From an uncultured Collinsella sp. (GTDB lineage: Bacteria; Actinomycetota; Coriobacteriia; Coriobacteriales; Coriobacteriaceae): a stretch of DNA of 24,208 nt. Below are positions 17,263 to 24,208 of the stretch, piece after piece. The stretch spans positions 1-24,208 of the forward strand of contig CAAECF010000066.1 of assembly GCA_900754275.1 (NCBI GenBank), given 5' to 3'. Each line of letters opens with the position of its first letter. Position 1 is the first letter of the stretch. The translations under genes were made by a program, and so were the position numbers. The notes below the pieces were generated by a model. The model searched no databases. It was given only the letters and a program-made list of their open reading frames with translations, and was not told the DNA's origin.

Positions 17263-18837
17263 ATGGAAAAGAAGCACGATAAGAAGGCCAAGCCCGCAGC
17301 GGGCAAGACGCCCAAAGGCATGAAGGTCGATAAGGCCGTCAAAAAATTCCGCAAGCTCGAAGGCAAACTGTGGACCCGCGAGTACCTGCTCAAGATTGAC
17401 GAGTTTGACGGCGCGACCATTGCTCCCGCCAACGGTGCCGCCGCCCGTGCCGACGCCATGGGCACCCTTGCCGGCGAGCACCATAAGCTCCTGACCAGCG
17501 AAAAGTCTGTCGAACTTGTACGTTCGCTGGCACGCGAGACCGTCACCGGCGGAAAGATCGACGACCCGCAGCTGCTTGACGAGATTCGCGTGCTCGGCCG
17601 CGACCAGCGCGAGGCAAGCGTCATCCCCACCGAGGAGGCCGAGGCCTGGACCAGGCTCACCTGCGAGGCCGACGCCGTGTGGCACAAGGCCAAAGCGGCC
17701 AACGACTGGGCGAGCTTTGAGCCCTATGTGGACAAAATCGTCAGCCAGCTCAAGCATCAGGCCGAGCTCATGGACCCCAAGCGCGACCCATACGACGTGT
17801 GGCTCGACCAGTACGAGCGCGGCCTTTCCACCGAGAGCTTCGATGCGTTTTGCGACGAGGTTAAGGCCACGGTCGTGCCGCTCGTGCACGCCATCGGCGA
17901 GCGCGGCCAGCAGCCCGCTGCAGACTTTTTGCACGCCCGCGTGCCCGAGGCCGCCCAGCGCGCCATGAGCTTCGACCTGATGAAACTCGTCGGCCTGGAC
18001 CTGGACGACACCACGCTTGCCTTTACCGAGCATCCGTTTAGCGAGGGCTTCTCGGTGGGCGACGCGCGCATCGCCACGCACATCTACGAGGACGATTGCA
18101 TCTCCAACGTCTACAGCATCATCCACGAGGCCGGCCACGCCATGTACGAGCTGGGCGTGAACCCCGCCTACGCGCGCACGTGCCTGGAGGGCGGCACCTC
18201 CATGGGCATCCACGAGAGCCAGAGCCGCTTTTTCGAGAACACCGTGGGCCGCAGCCGCGCCTTTATGGGACCGCTGCTCGAGGTGCTGCGCCGCCACGCG
18301 CCCGAGGTCTACGGCAACGTGGACGAGGACACGCTCTACCGCGCCGTGAACATCGCTCAGCCGTCGCTGATCCGTACCGAGGCCGACGAGCTCACCTACC
18401 CGCTGCATATCATGGTGCGTTACGAGATTGAGCGCATGCTGTTTGCCGGCGAGGCCACGGCCAAGGACATCCCCGCGCTTTGGAATCGCTTTATGGACGA
18501 GTACCTGGGCATTCCCGTTCCCGACGACACACGCGGCTGCCTGCAAGATACGCACTGGAGCGGCGGCTCGTTTGGCTACTTCCCCACGTATGCGCTGGGT
18601 AGCGCCTACGATGCCATGTTTGTGCCGGCCATGTGCCGCGACGGCGTCGACCTCAATGGCGCCTGTGCGAGCGGCGATCTGGCGCCCGTCCGCGCCTGGC
18701 TGGGCGAGCACATTTGGCAGTGGGGCCGCGCCAAGGACGCGCCGGAACTCATCAAGGGCGCATGCGGCATGGCGTTCGATGCCCGCTACTACTGCAGCTA
18801 CCTGCAGGACAAGTTCACCACGCTCTACGAGCTGTAA
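17263..18837 (+). CDS. Carboxypeptidase M32 (Taq-type metallopeptidase)
   Basis: A 524-residue zinc metallocarboxypeptidase that removes C-terminal residues from peptides, cytoplasmic (no signal peptide). ATG 17263 is chosen for AAGGA 7 bases upstream. All M32 landmarks are visible: HPF (257-259), the DxRIT-like DARIAT (267-272), zinc motif HEAGH (288-292) with catalytic Glu289, third ligand Glu318 in HESQSRFFEN, IRTEADELTYPLHIMVRYEI, and GYFPTYALGS near the C-terminus. Length is close to the family norm of about 500; the extra ~20 N-terminal residues are Lys-rich and unconserved. It is divergent from the pheST T-box leader and convergent with glmM. Confidence 0.96.
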   Translation: MEKKHDKKAKPAAGKTPKGMKVDKAVKKFRKLEGKLWTREYLLKIDEFDGATIAPANGAAARADAMGTLAGEHHKLLTSEKSVELVRSLARETVTGGKIDDPQLLDEIRVLGRDQREASVIPTEEAEAWTRLTCEADAVWHKAKAANDWASFEPYVDKIVSQLKHQAELMDPKRDPYDVWLDQYERGLSTESFDAFCDEVKATVVPLVHAIGERGQQPAADFLHARVPEAAQRAMSFDLMKLVGLDLDDTTLAFTEHPFSEGFSVGDARIATHIYEDDCISNVYSIIHEAGHAMYELGVNPAYARTCLEGGTSMGIHESQSRFFENTVGRSRAFMGPLLEVLRRHAPEVYGNVDEDTLYRAVNIAQPSLIRTEADELTYPLHIMVRYEIERMLFAGEATAKDIPALWNRFMDEYLGIPVPDDTRGCLQDTHWSGGSFGYFPTYALGSAYDAMFVPAMCRDGVDLNGACASGDLAPVRAWLGEHIWQWGRAKDAPELIKGACGMAFDARYYCSYLQDKFTTLYEL

Positions 18838-18859
18838 GGCATAACCGACACGTCAACGC

Positions 18860-18898
18860 AAAGGGGACGCCGCGGAACCAATCCGCGGCGCCCCCTTT
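18860..18898. terminator. Bidirectional terminator between the M32 carboxypeptidase and glmM
   Basis: AAAGGGG-N2-GCCGCGG and CCGCGGC-N2-CCCCTTT form a long stem around a 7-base loop, with T or A runs on both flanks, lying between two convergent genes. Confidence 0.85.
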
Positions 18899-18934
18899 CC
18901 ACCTAGTTGTTTAAGAACGTCCCCAATGACTACC

Positions 18935-20266
18935 TTACAGAGCCTCGAGCGCGTTGGCGATGCGCTTCATGGCGGCATCGGCGGATGCTTGGTCGGGCGC
19001 CTCGGCCAGCACGCGGATAACCGACTCGGTTCCGCTCTTGCGCACGAGCACGCGGCCCTCGCCTGCCAGCGCAGCCTCGGCCTCGGCGATGGCGTTCTGC
19101 ACGCCCATGTTCTCGAGCGCGGCGTCCTTGTCCGCCACGTGCACGGCCACCTGCGCCTGCGGCAGCAGCTTGCACGGAGCCGTGAGCTGCGAGAGCGTCT
19201 CGCGCTCGGCACGAATCACTTCCATCACGCGCAGCGAGGTCATAATGCCGTCGCCCGTGCGCTCGATATCGCCAAAGATCGTATGGCCCGTCTGCTCGCC
19301 ACCCAGGCTGTAGCCGCCCTCGCGCATCTTGGCATACACGTGACGGTCGCCCACGCCGCTGGTCACGGCGCTCAGACCGGCAAGCTCCAGCGACTTGACC
19401 AGGCCAAAGTTGCTGGCAATCGTCGGCACCACGGTACCGCCCGAGAGTCGCCCGTGCTTGTTCAGATACACGCCGCACACGTACAGGATCTGGTCGCCGT
19501 CTACCACGCGACCGCGCTCATCCACGGCCAGGCAGCGGTCGGCATCGCCGTCGTAGGCAAAACCCACGTCCAGGCCCTGCTCCACCACATGGCGCTGCAG
19601 ACGCTCCATATGCGTGGAGCCGCAGTCGACGTTGATGTTAAAACCATCGGGCGCGGCGTTGATCACGCGCACGTCAGCGCCCAGCGAGTCGAACACCGGC
19701 TTGGCCACCGAGGAAGCCGAGCCGTTGGCGCAGTCGATACCGATCTTGACGCCCTGCAGCGAAAAGTTCACGCTGGCGATGAGCGAAGCAATGTAGCGGT
19801 TGCGGCCCTGCATGTAGTCCACCGTGGCGCCGATGTGGTTGCCCGTGGCCAGCGGCACCTCGCTCTTGCCATCGATGTAGTCCTCGATGAGCTCCAGTAC
19901 GTCCTCGTCCATCTTAAAGCCGTCGCTGTTGACGAGCTTAATGCCGTTATCGCAAAACGGGTTGTGGCTCGCGCTGATCATGATGCCGCAATCGAAGCAG
20001 CCCTCCACGGTCTGATGCGCCACGCCCGGCGTGGGGATCACGTGCAGCATATAGGCGTCCGCACCGCTCGCGACCAGACCGCTCACCAGCGCCGCCTCGA
20101 ACATATAACTCGAGCGACGCGTGTCCTTGCCCACGATGACGCGTGCCTTGCGCTCGCGGTTGGCGCCGTAATACCAGCCCACAAAACGGCCAATCTTATA
20201 AGCATGCTCTACCGTCAGCCCAACGTTGGCCTCACCGCGAAAGCCGTCGGTGCCAAAGTACTTCAT
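18935..20266 (-). CDS. glmM: Phosphoglucosamine mutase
   Basis: Interconverts glucosamine-6-phosphate and glucosamine-1-phosphate on the route to UDP-GlcNAc for peptidoglycan. The 443 residues match the family length. The N-terminus KYFGTDGFRGEAN is diagnostic. The phosphoserine loop ISASHNP has catalytic Ser100, the Mg2+ loop is DGDADR (~240-245), sugar-binding GEQTGH lies at ~325, and the phosphate loop RKSGTESVIRV is near the C-terminus. ATG 20266 has GGAGAG 5 bases upstream. A terminator-like hairpin lies only 14 bases upstream of the start, between it and the DUF4012 gene; glmM therefore needs a promoter inside or upstream of that hairpin, or relies on read-through. Confidence 0.97.
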   Translation of the reverse strand: MKYFGTDGFRGEANVGLTVEHAYKIGRFVGWYYGANRERKARVIVGKDTRRSSYMFEAALVSGLVASGADAYMLHVIPTPGVAHQTVEGCFDCGIMISASHNPFCDNGIKLVNSDGFKMDEDVLELIEDYIDGKSEVPLATGNHIGATVDYMQGRNRYIASLIASVNFSLQGVKIGIDCANGSASSVAKPVFDSLGADVRVINAAPDGFNINVDCGSTHMERLQRHVVEQGLDVGFAYDGDADRCLAVDERGRVVDGDQILYVCGVYLNKHGRLSGGTVVPTIASNFGLVKSLELAGLSAVTSGVGDRHVYAKMREGGYSLGGEQTGHTIFGDIERTGDGIMTSLRVMEVIRAERETLSQLTAPCKLLPQAQVAVHVADKDAALENMGVQNAIAEAEAALAGEGRVLVRKSGTESVIRVLAEAPDQASADAAMKRIANALEAL

Positions 20267-20280
20267 GCGCTCTCCTTACA

Positions 20281-20312
20281 AAATAGGGGCGGACAGATTG
20301 CCTGTCCGCCCC
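20281..20312 (-). terminator. Terminator-like hairpin between the DUF4012 gene and glmM
   Basis: A perfect 10-base stem, GGGGCGGACA and TGTCCGCCCC with a 7-base loop, followed on the minus strand by TATTTTG, 37 bases past the DUF4012 gene stop. Confidence 0.75.
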
Positions 20313-20349
20313 AAAATGGTACTCGATTATCTGCGCTACCAGAAAAACC

Positions 20350-22662
20350 CTACGCCGACGCGCTGTCGCGAGCCGCCTGGCATGTAGGGGTCTGACGCAG
20401 CGTAAGAGGCTTGTCCCCCGCCTCGGCCGACGTGGTCAGCGTATACGTGATCGTCGTCGTCTCGCCAGCATGCAGGTCAACGGTGCCCGAATAGAAGGGG
20501 ATTCCATACCACGTAGCGGCACCAAGACCAAACTGGGTACCCTCAACCGTAAGGTCACTGATGTTGCCACCCGTCGGGGCAAACAACGAGACATTCAGAC
20601 GCTCGTCGTCACGCGCGGCATCGGGCGCGCTCGCCGCAACGTAGTCGGGCAGCTTGCCAGCCTCCTCCTGCGTCATGATGTTCGTCAGGGTAACGGTGAT
20701 GTGATAGGAGCACGTGCCGTCGCCGTTCTTCACGCCCTGACCAATCTGAGTGTCGGCGTTCAGATACCAGTCGAGCTTGGAGAAGCTCAGGTTGTTAAAG
20801 TAAACGCCGGCAACGGGATCGGCACTCGGATCATCCGGATCGGGCAGCGAAGCGTCAATGCCCGTCTCTTTGATGGCATTCTGCTCATCATCGTTTCTCA
20901 TCCACGCGATCAGGCGGCCCTCTTCGGCACCGCGCTCAACGGCGCTGACAAGCTTCGTAACATCGACATCGCCGATACCGCCAAGGACCTTGTCGAAGGC
21001 AGCGCTGGCGACGGATGCAAAGATGCCGTCCGACTCCTCGACCGGATAGTTCCAGTACACATCGTGCATGAGGACCTTTGCGGCGTTGGTGCCGTCGACA
21101 ACCGTTCCGTCGGGCAGTGACACGTTACCGACCAGGCCCAGCAGATACTGCAGGAACACCGGGTCGATACCGATGACGCCATCAACGTCCTGTCCATACT
21201 GGGACTTCCACAGCGCGGCGACACGCTGCGAGTTGCGGGGCCAATCAGGCGAATAGGTATTGCCCGAGTTGTACAGGTTGCTGTGGTTGCCGAACAGCGC
21301 CTCATCCTCTTCGTCGACGCTCTCGACCGCCTCATCCTCGCTGAGTCCAATGCGGGGAACAAACTCGCCAATCGACATCTGACCGTCGGTGACCGAAATC
21401 AGGCCCTGCGAACCGCCAAAGCCGCCGCAGGCACGAATCTCGACGTTGTTCATGGCGTACATAAGGTAGTTGCGCGTCTGGCCGTTGGCGCCGAGCATCT
21501 GGGGAAGGACGGGGGCGACCTTCTCCGCCGCGTCAACCGCGCCGTTGAGGGTGGCAAAGCCGTCCTTGGCCTTATCGACCAGCTCGGTCACCTGGGAAAT
21601 ATGAGTATCGCCAATGCCCTGGACCTTCTCGTTGGCGCTCTTGAACACCTTCGAGCTGCTGGAAAGCGAATCGGCGACCGCCTGCAGCGCGGACACGTTA
21701 ATCATGCCGTCCTGGAACAGCTTGCCGGGCGTAGCCTGCGAAAGGTTATCGGCCATGGGAACCAGCGCATTGCTCGAGACATCGGACAGGGCGTCAATCA
21801 TGGTGCGGGCCGCATTGATATCGCTGCCATACACCGGGATAAACGAAGCCGCCGTCCACAGCGGGCTCGAGGTCTCCGCCTTCATGCTGTTACAGAGCTC
21901 ATCGATCTTCTTCGCGTCGTCAGGCAGCGTCGAAAAATCGCCCGACGTGACCTTGTCCTTAAGGCCACCGACGATCTCGACAGCCTCCTTCGCTTCGCTC
22001 TTTACGGTCTTTGCCGAGTTAAGCAGCATAAAGCCGCTTGCGCCAAGCGCAACGAGAAGCACCGCGACTACAGCGGCAATAATGGCGCCGGTGTGACGCT
22101 TTTTGCGCTCGCCCTTGCGATGGCGATGACGGACCAGACCGTCAGAGGTCGAACTCGACGAAGCATCGCTACCGTAGTTCAAGCCAAAATCGTAATAATC
22201 TTCCTTGGAACCCGAGCCCGCAAACTCGGCACCGCTATCATCCAGGCGGGCGAACGTGCCTGTCTCGGAGGCGCCGGTGTAAATCGTGCCGAGGTTACCC
22301 GTAAGCCCCGCGCCACCGGCAGAGGGAGTATTGTTGTCGGCCTTGCCGGCATTAACGTTGCCGGCGCCATTCGCGGCGTTGGCAGCACCTGCGTTGTTCG
22401 CAGGTACCGAAGGAGCCCCGCTCGGCTGCGACGCAGAGGTTGCACCGCCCGCAAAGACATTTCCTCTTGCACGGCCGGTCTTTTTTGCCTTTTGAGACTG
22501 CTCGTACAGAGCGGTAAACATCGCCGTCTCGCCCGGGGACACGCGCTTACCGGAACCGCCCTGTCCAGCGCCGCCCGGCGTGCCGGCCTTACCAGCCCCG
22601 TTCGGACGCGGCGGAACTGCAGGGCGGCCGCTATCGCTGCCCTTAAAGTGATTACCAGCCAT
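20350..22662 (-). CDS. DUF4012 domain-containing membrane-anchored protein
   Basis: A 770-residue protein from ATG 22662 (AGGA about 8 bases upstream; a longer TTG start has no support). Residues 1-175 are Gly/Ala/Ser/Asn-rich and look disordered. A very basic patch (RHRHRKGERKKRH, ~178-190) precedes a single membrane helix (~193-214), so the N-terminus is cytoplasmic and about 550 residues face outward. A long helical region (~215-385) is followed by the DUF4012 hallmark (YLMYAMNNVEIRACGGFGGSQG, beginning near 399) and a beta-rich C-terminal part. DUF4012 proteins are of unknown function and are common in actinobacterial envelopes, sometimes near polysaccharide genes. Here the downstream neighbour is glmM, compatible with an envelope role, but no function can be assigned. 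Confidence 0.9.
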   Translation of the reverse strand: MAGNHFKGSDSGRPAVPPRPNGAGKAGTPGGAGQGGSGKRVSPGETAMFTALYEQSQKAKKTGRARGNVFAGGATSASQPSGAPSVPANNAGAANAANGAGNVNAGKADNNTPSAGGAGLTGNLGTIYTGASETGTFARLDDSGAEFAGSGSKEDYYDFGLNYGSDASSSSTSDGLVRHRHRKGERKKRHTGAIIAAVVAVLLVALGASGFMLLNSAKTVKSEAKEAVEIVGGLKDKVTSGDFSTLPDDAKKIDELCNSMKAETSSPLWTAASFIPVYGSDINAARTMIDALSDVSSNALVPMADNLSQATPGKLFQDGMINVSALQAVADSLSSSSKVFKSANEKVQGIGDTHISQVTELVDKAKDGFATLNGAVDAAEKVAPVLPQMLGANGQTRNYLMYAMNNVEIRACGGFGGSQGLISVTDGQMSIGEFVPRIGLSEDEAVESVDEEDEALFGNHSNLYNSGNTYSPDWPRNSQRVAALWKSQYGQDVDGVIGIDPVFLQYLLGLVGNVSLPDGTVVDGTNAAKVLMHDVYWNYPVEESDGIFASVASAAFDKVLGGIGDVDVTKLVSAVERGAEEGRLIAWMRNDDEQNAIKETGIDASLPDPDDPSADPVAGVYFNNLSFSKLDWYLNADTQIGQGVKNGDGTCSYHITVTLTNIMTQEEAGKLPDYVAASAPDAARDDERLNVSLFAPTGGNISDLTVEGTQFGLGAATWYGIPFYSGTVDLHAGETTTITYTLTTSAEAGDKPLTLRQTPTCQAARDSASA

Positions 22663-22811
22663 AAAGAAATCCTCGCAATTGAGTCGCAATGAAAAAGTCC
22701 ATAACGTTACTAGTTTATGGCATTTTGAGCATCGACAGCTAAACTCCAGACACGGACATCAATTGGCGAAAATGCGGCACAACACCTTTTCCGTCTTGGC
22801 AGCGGCGCTAG

Positions 22812-23834
22812 CTACACCGTGAGGAACATCATCACGATGATCATGACAAAGCCGATAAGGTCGGTCGGCAAAAACACCGTCCCCAGCATAACGGCGCTGG
22901 TGATGGTCGCCGAAACCGGCTCCACAGTTCCGATGAGGCTCGCGCGCACCGAGCCGATGTCCTTAACGCCCTGCATATAAAGCATGTAAGCAAAAAACGA
23001 GCCGATAACCACGAACACCGCGAGCGCCTCGATGCCGGCAGCGTCGAGCGCCGGCATATGCGCCCAGGGCTGCACGAAGACGCACGAGACCACGCCCGCC
23101 GTGAGCATTGCCGAGCCCGTGACGATGGGGCTGCCGTATTCGGGCAGGATCTTGGCGGGAATCACCGCCATACACGCGGCGCTGACCGCACACATAAGAC
23201 CTGCTGCCAGGCCAAGCGGCGAGATATTCAGGCTGGTGGGGTCGCCGCCGGTGGCGATTAAAAAGGTTCCACCCAGAGCCAGGCCAATGCCGATGACTTC
23301 GCGAGTACGCGGCATACGGCGATCGGTCACGCAGGCGTAGCCCATGATGATAACGAGCTGCAGGCACTGGAGCACCGTCGCGGTTCCGGCGTTCGTCAGG
23401 CGCACGGCCGAAAGATAGCAAAACTGGTTGAACAGCAGGCCAAAAGCGGTAAAGAGCAGCAGCTGCTTGCGATCAGCGGGCGTCGTCCAAAGCTTGACCA
23501 GGCGTGCGCGGTCGCGCGTGACAACCACAGCCATAAAGAGCAGGCCGGCGAGAATCTGACGCACGCTCATAAGCCACAGCGTATCGACATGGTAGGTATC
23601 GAACAAAAAACTCGCGCTGGTGCCCGAGAAGCCCCAAAACGAACCGCCCACCAGCGTAGCCAAGACGCCCGTGATCATCTTGCGCGTCGAAGCGCTGTTC
23701 AGGCGGTCGCGCCATGCGCGACGGGTGTTGCGGCTGAGCTCGTCGGTGCCCTCGGGCACATCAATGTTCGATATATCGGTCATCGGCACCGAAGCCCCTG
23801 CGCCTTCGACCTGCTCGACACACTCTTTGCTCAT
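22812..23834 (-). CDS. EamA-family (DMT superfamily) transporter
   Basis: A 340-residue inner-membrane protein with two EamA repeats and about ten helices. Repeat 1 begins around residue 55 (GVLATLVGGSFWGFSGTSASFLF) and includes FNQFCYLSAVRLTNAGTATVLQ; repeat 2 begins around 205 (SPLGLAAGLMCAVSAACMAVIP) and ends with GSVRASLIGTVEPVSATITS, the typical end-of-repeat motif in which Glu-Pro is conserved. A hydrophilic ~48-residue N-terminal tail precedes the first helix. The start has GGGGGAG 4 bases upstream. Family members export amino acids or metabolites, but the substrate cannot be told from sequence. It is separated from the DUF4012 gene by about 150 bases without a clear terminator. Confidence 0.92.
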   Translation of the reverse strand: MSKECVEQVEGAGASVPMTDISNIDVPEGTDELSRNTRRAWRDRLNSASTRKMITGVLATLVGGSFWGFSGTSASFLFDTYHVDTLWLMSVRQILAGLLFMAVVVTRDRARLVKLWTTPADRKQLLLFTAFGLLFNQFCYLSAVRLTNAGTATVLQCLQLVIIMGYACVTDRRMPRTREVIGIGLALGGTFLIATGGDPTSLNISPLGLAAGLMCAVSAACMAVIPAKILPEYGSPIVTGSAMLTAGVVSCVFVQPWAHMPALDAAGIEALAVFVVIGSFFAYMLYMQGVKDIGSVRASLIGTVEPVSATITSAVMLGTVFLPTDLIGFVMIIVMMFLTV

Positions 23835-23903
23835 TCCACTCCCCCGAAACAGCCTGGAAACAATTCGGCTTACCTTACCACGGCGAAGTCACCAGCTGGA
23901 GGC

Positions 23904-23926
23904 TTGTCCGCTTATCGGTAGGACAA
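23904..23926. repeat. Short inverted repeat upstream of the EamA gene
   Basis: TTGTCC-N11-GGACAA is a perfect 6-base palindrome about 70 bases upstream of the transporter start. On the minus strand its TTGTCC could serve as a -35, but no good -10 follows. A possible operator. Confidence 0.3.
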
Positions 23927-24065
23927 TTCCGCAGGCGTCTTTCCATAGCTCGATACCGCAATGGCCTTGCATTATGCGACAGCCAAATCGCGGCAGCAGG
24001 CTCTTTTGAAATGGATGCGACAAAGCCCCCGAATTCCACAATGTAAGCGATTTTTAAAAATGTTC

Positions 24066-24094
24066 TTGCCACCGAGTTCAGGCTCCGTTATATT
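24066..24094 (+). promoter_or_regulatory. tRNA-Val promoter
   Basis: TTGCCA (24066-24071), 17 bases, TATATT (24089-24094), predicting a start about 22 bases before the mature tRNA. Confidence 0.75.
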
Positions 24095-24123
24095 ATCTCT
24101 TGCGCGCTTGCGCACCCTTGATC

Positions 24124-24198
24124 GGGCGTTTAGCTCAGGGGGAGAGCGCTTCCCTGACACGGAAGAGGTCAGAAGTTCAAATCTTCTAACGCCCACCA
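24124..24198 (+). tRNA. tRNA-Val (anticodon GAC), CCA encoded
   Basis: All four stems pair perfectly: acceptor GGGCGTT with AACGCCC, D stem GCTC with GAGC, anticodon stem CTTCC with GGAAG, T stem AGAAG with CTTCT. The anticodon loop CTGACAC places GAC at 34-36, reading GUC and GUU. The discriminator is A, followed by encoded CCA. The T loop is TTCAAAT. Confidence 0.97.
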
Positions 24199-24208
24199 AA
24201 TGTTCGCA

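Noticed and set aside
24000..24199. Minus-strand frame over the tRNA gene at the right edge
   Set aside because: It is the reverse complement of a perfectly folded tRNA-Val and its promoter.

Overview
The window looks like a chromosomal segment of a Coriobacteriia actinobacterium, most likely Collinsella or a close relative. The reasons are the high-GC coding sequence, the style of the encoded proteins, and a Gram-positive/actinobacterial gene set with a T-box-controlled pheS-pheT operon. The genus is an inference from protein resemblance; no 16S or other marker is present. Most of the window is ordinary housekeeping DNA with well-spaced genes. I see no phage, IS element, integrase or CRISPR array.

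Layout from left to right. (1) 1-1422, minus strand: two translationally coupled genes that look like the start of a Tad/Flp pilus locus. They are a SAF-domain CpaB/RcpC-like protein and the N-terminal part of a CpaE/TadZ-like protein that runs off the left edge. (2) rsgA (ribosome-assembly GTPase) and a P2-type calcium ATPase, both minus strand, separated by a terminator and a large palindromic element. (3) pyk (pyruvate kinase) on the plus strand, with an AT-rich 440-base upstream region and a strong terminator. (4) A 356-base gap holding two divergent copies of a 19-base motif, then a plus-strand gene broken by a single-base frameshift; its C-terminal half resembles PD-(D/E)XK nuclease-like proteins. 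It ends tail to tail, overlapping a zinc-dependent phospholipase C family gene. (5) An ECF-type nickel/cobalt importer operon, cbiM(N)-cbiQ-cbiO, minus strand. Its promoter is followed by a perfect GTGTTAC-N14-GTAACAC palindrome that matches the NikR operator form described for delta-proteobacteria, so nickel is the likely substrate. (6) pheS-pheT, minus strand, preceded by a complete T-box leader and with a long palindrome in the pheS-pheT junction. (7) An M32 carboxypeptidase on the plus strand, convergent with glmM. (8) glmM (peptidoglycan precursor synthesis), a large membrane-anchored DUF4012 protein and an EamA-family transporter, all minus strand. (9) A tRNA-Val(GAC) at the right edge with a good promoter.

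How the parts relate: metabolism (pyk), translation (pheST, tRNA-Val, rsgA), envelope (glmM, DUF4012 protein, pilus genes) and ion transport (Ca2+ ATPase, Ni2+ importer) stand as independent transcription units. The least ordinary signals are the NikR-like operator, the frameshifted nuclease-like gene with its paired upstream motif, and the two large intergenic palindromes. I did not find a convincing wholly new multi-gene system.
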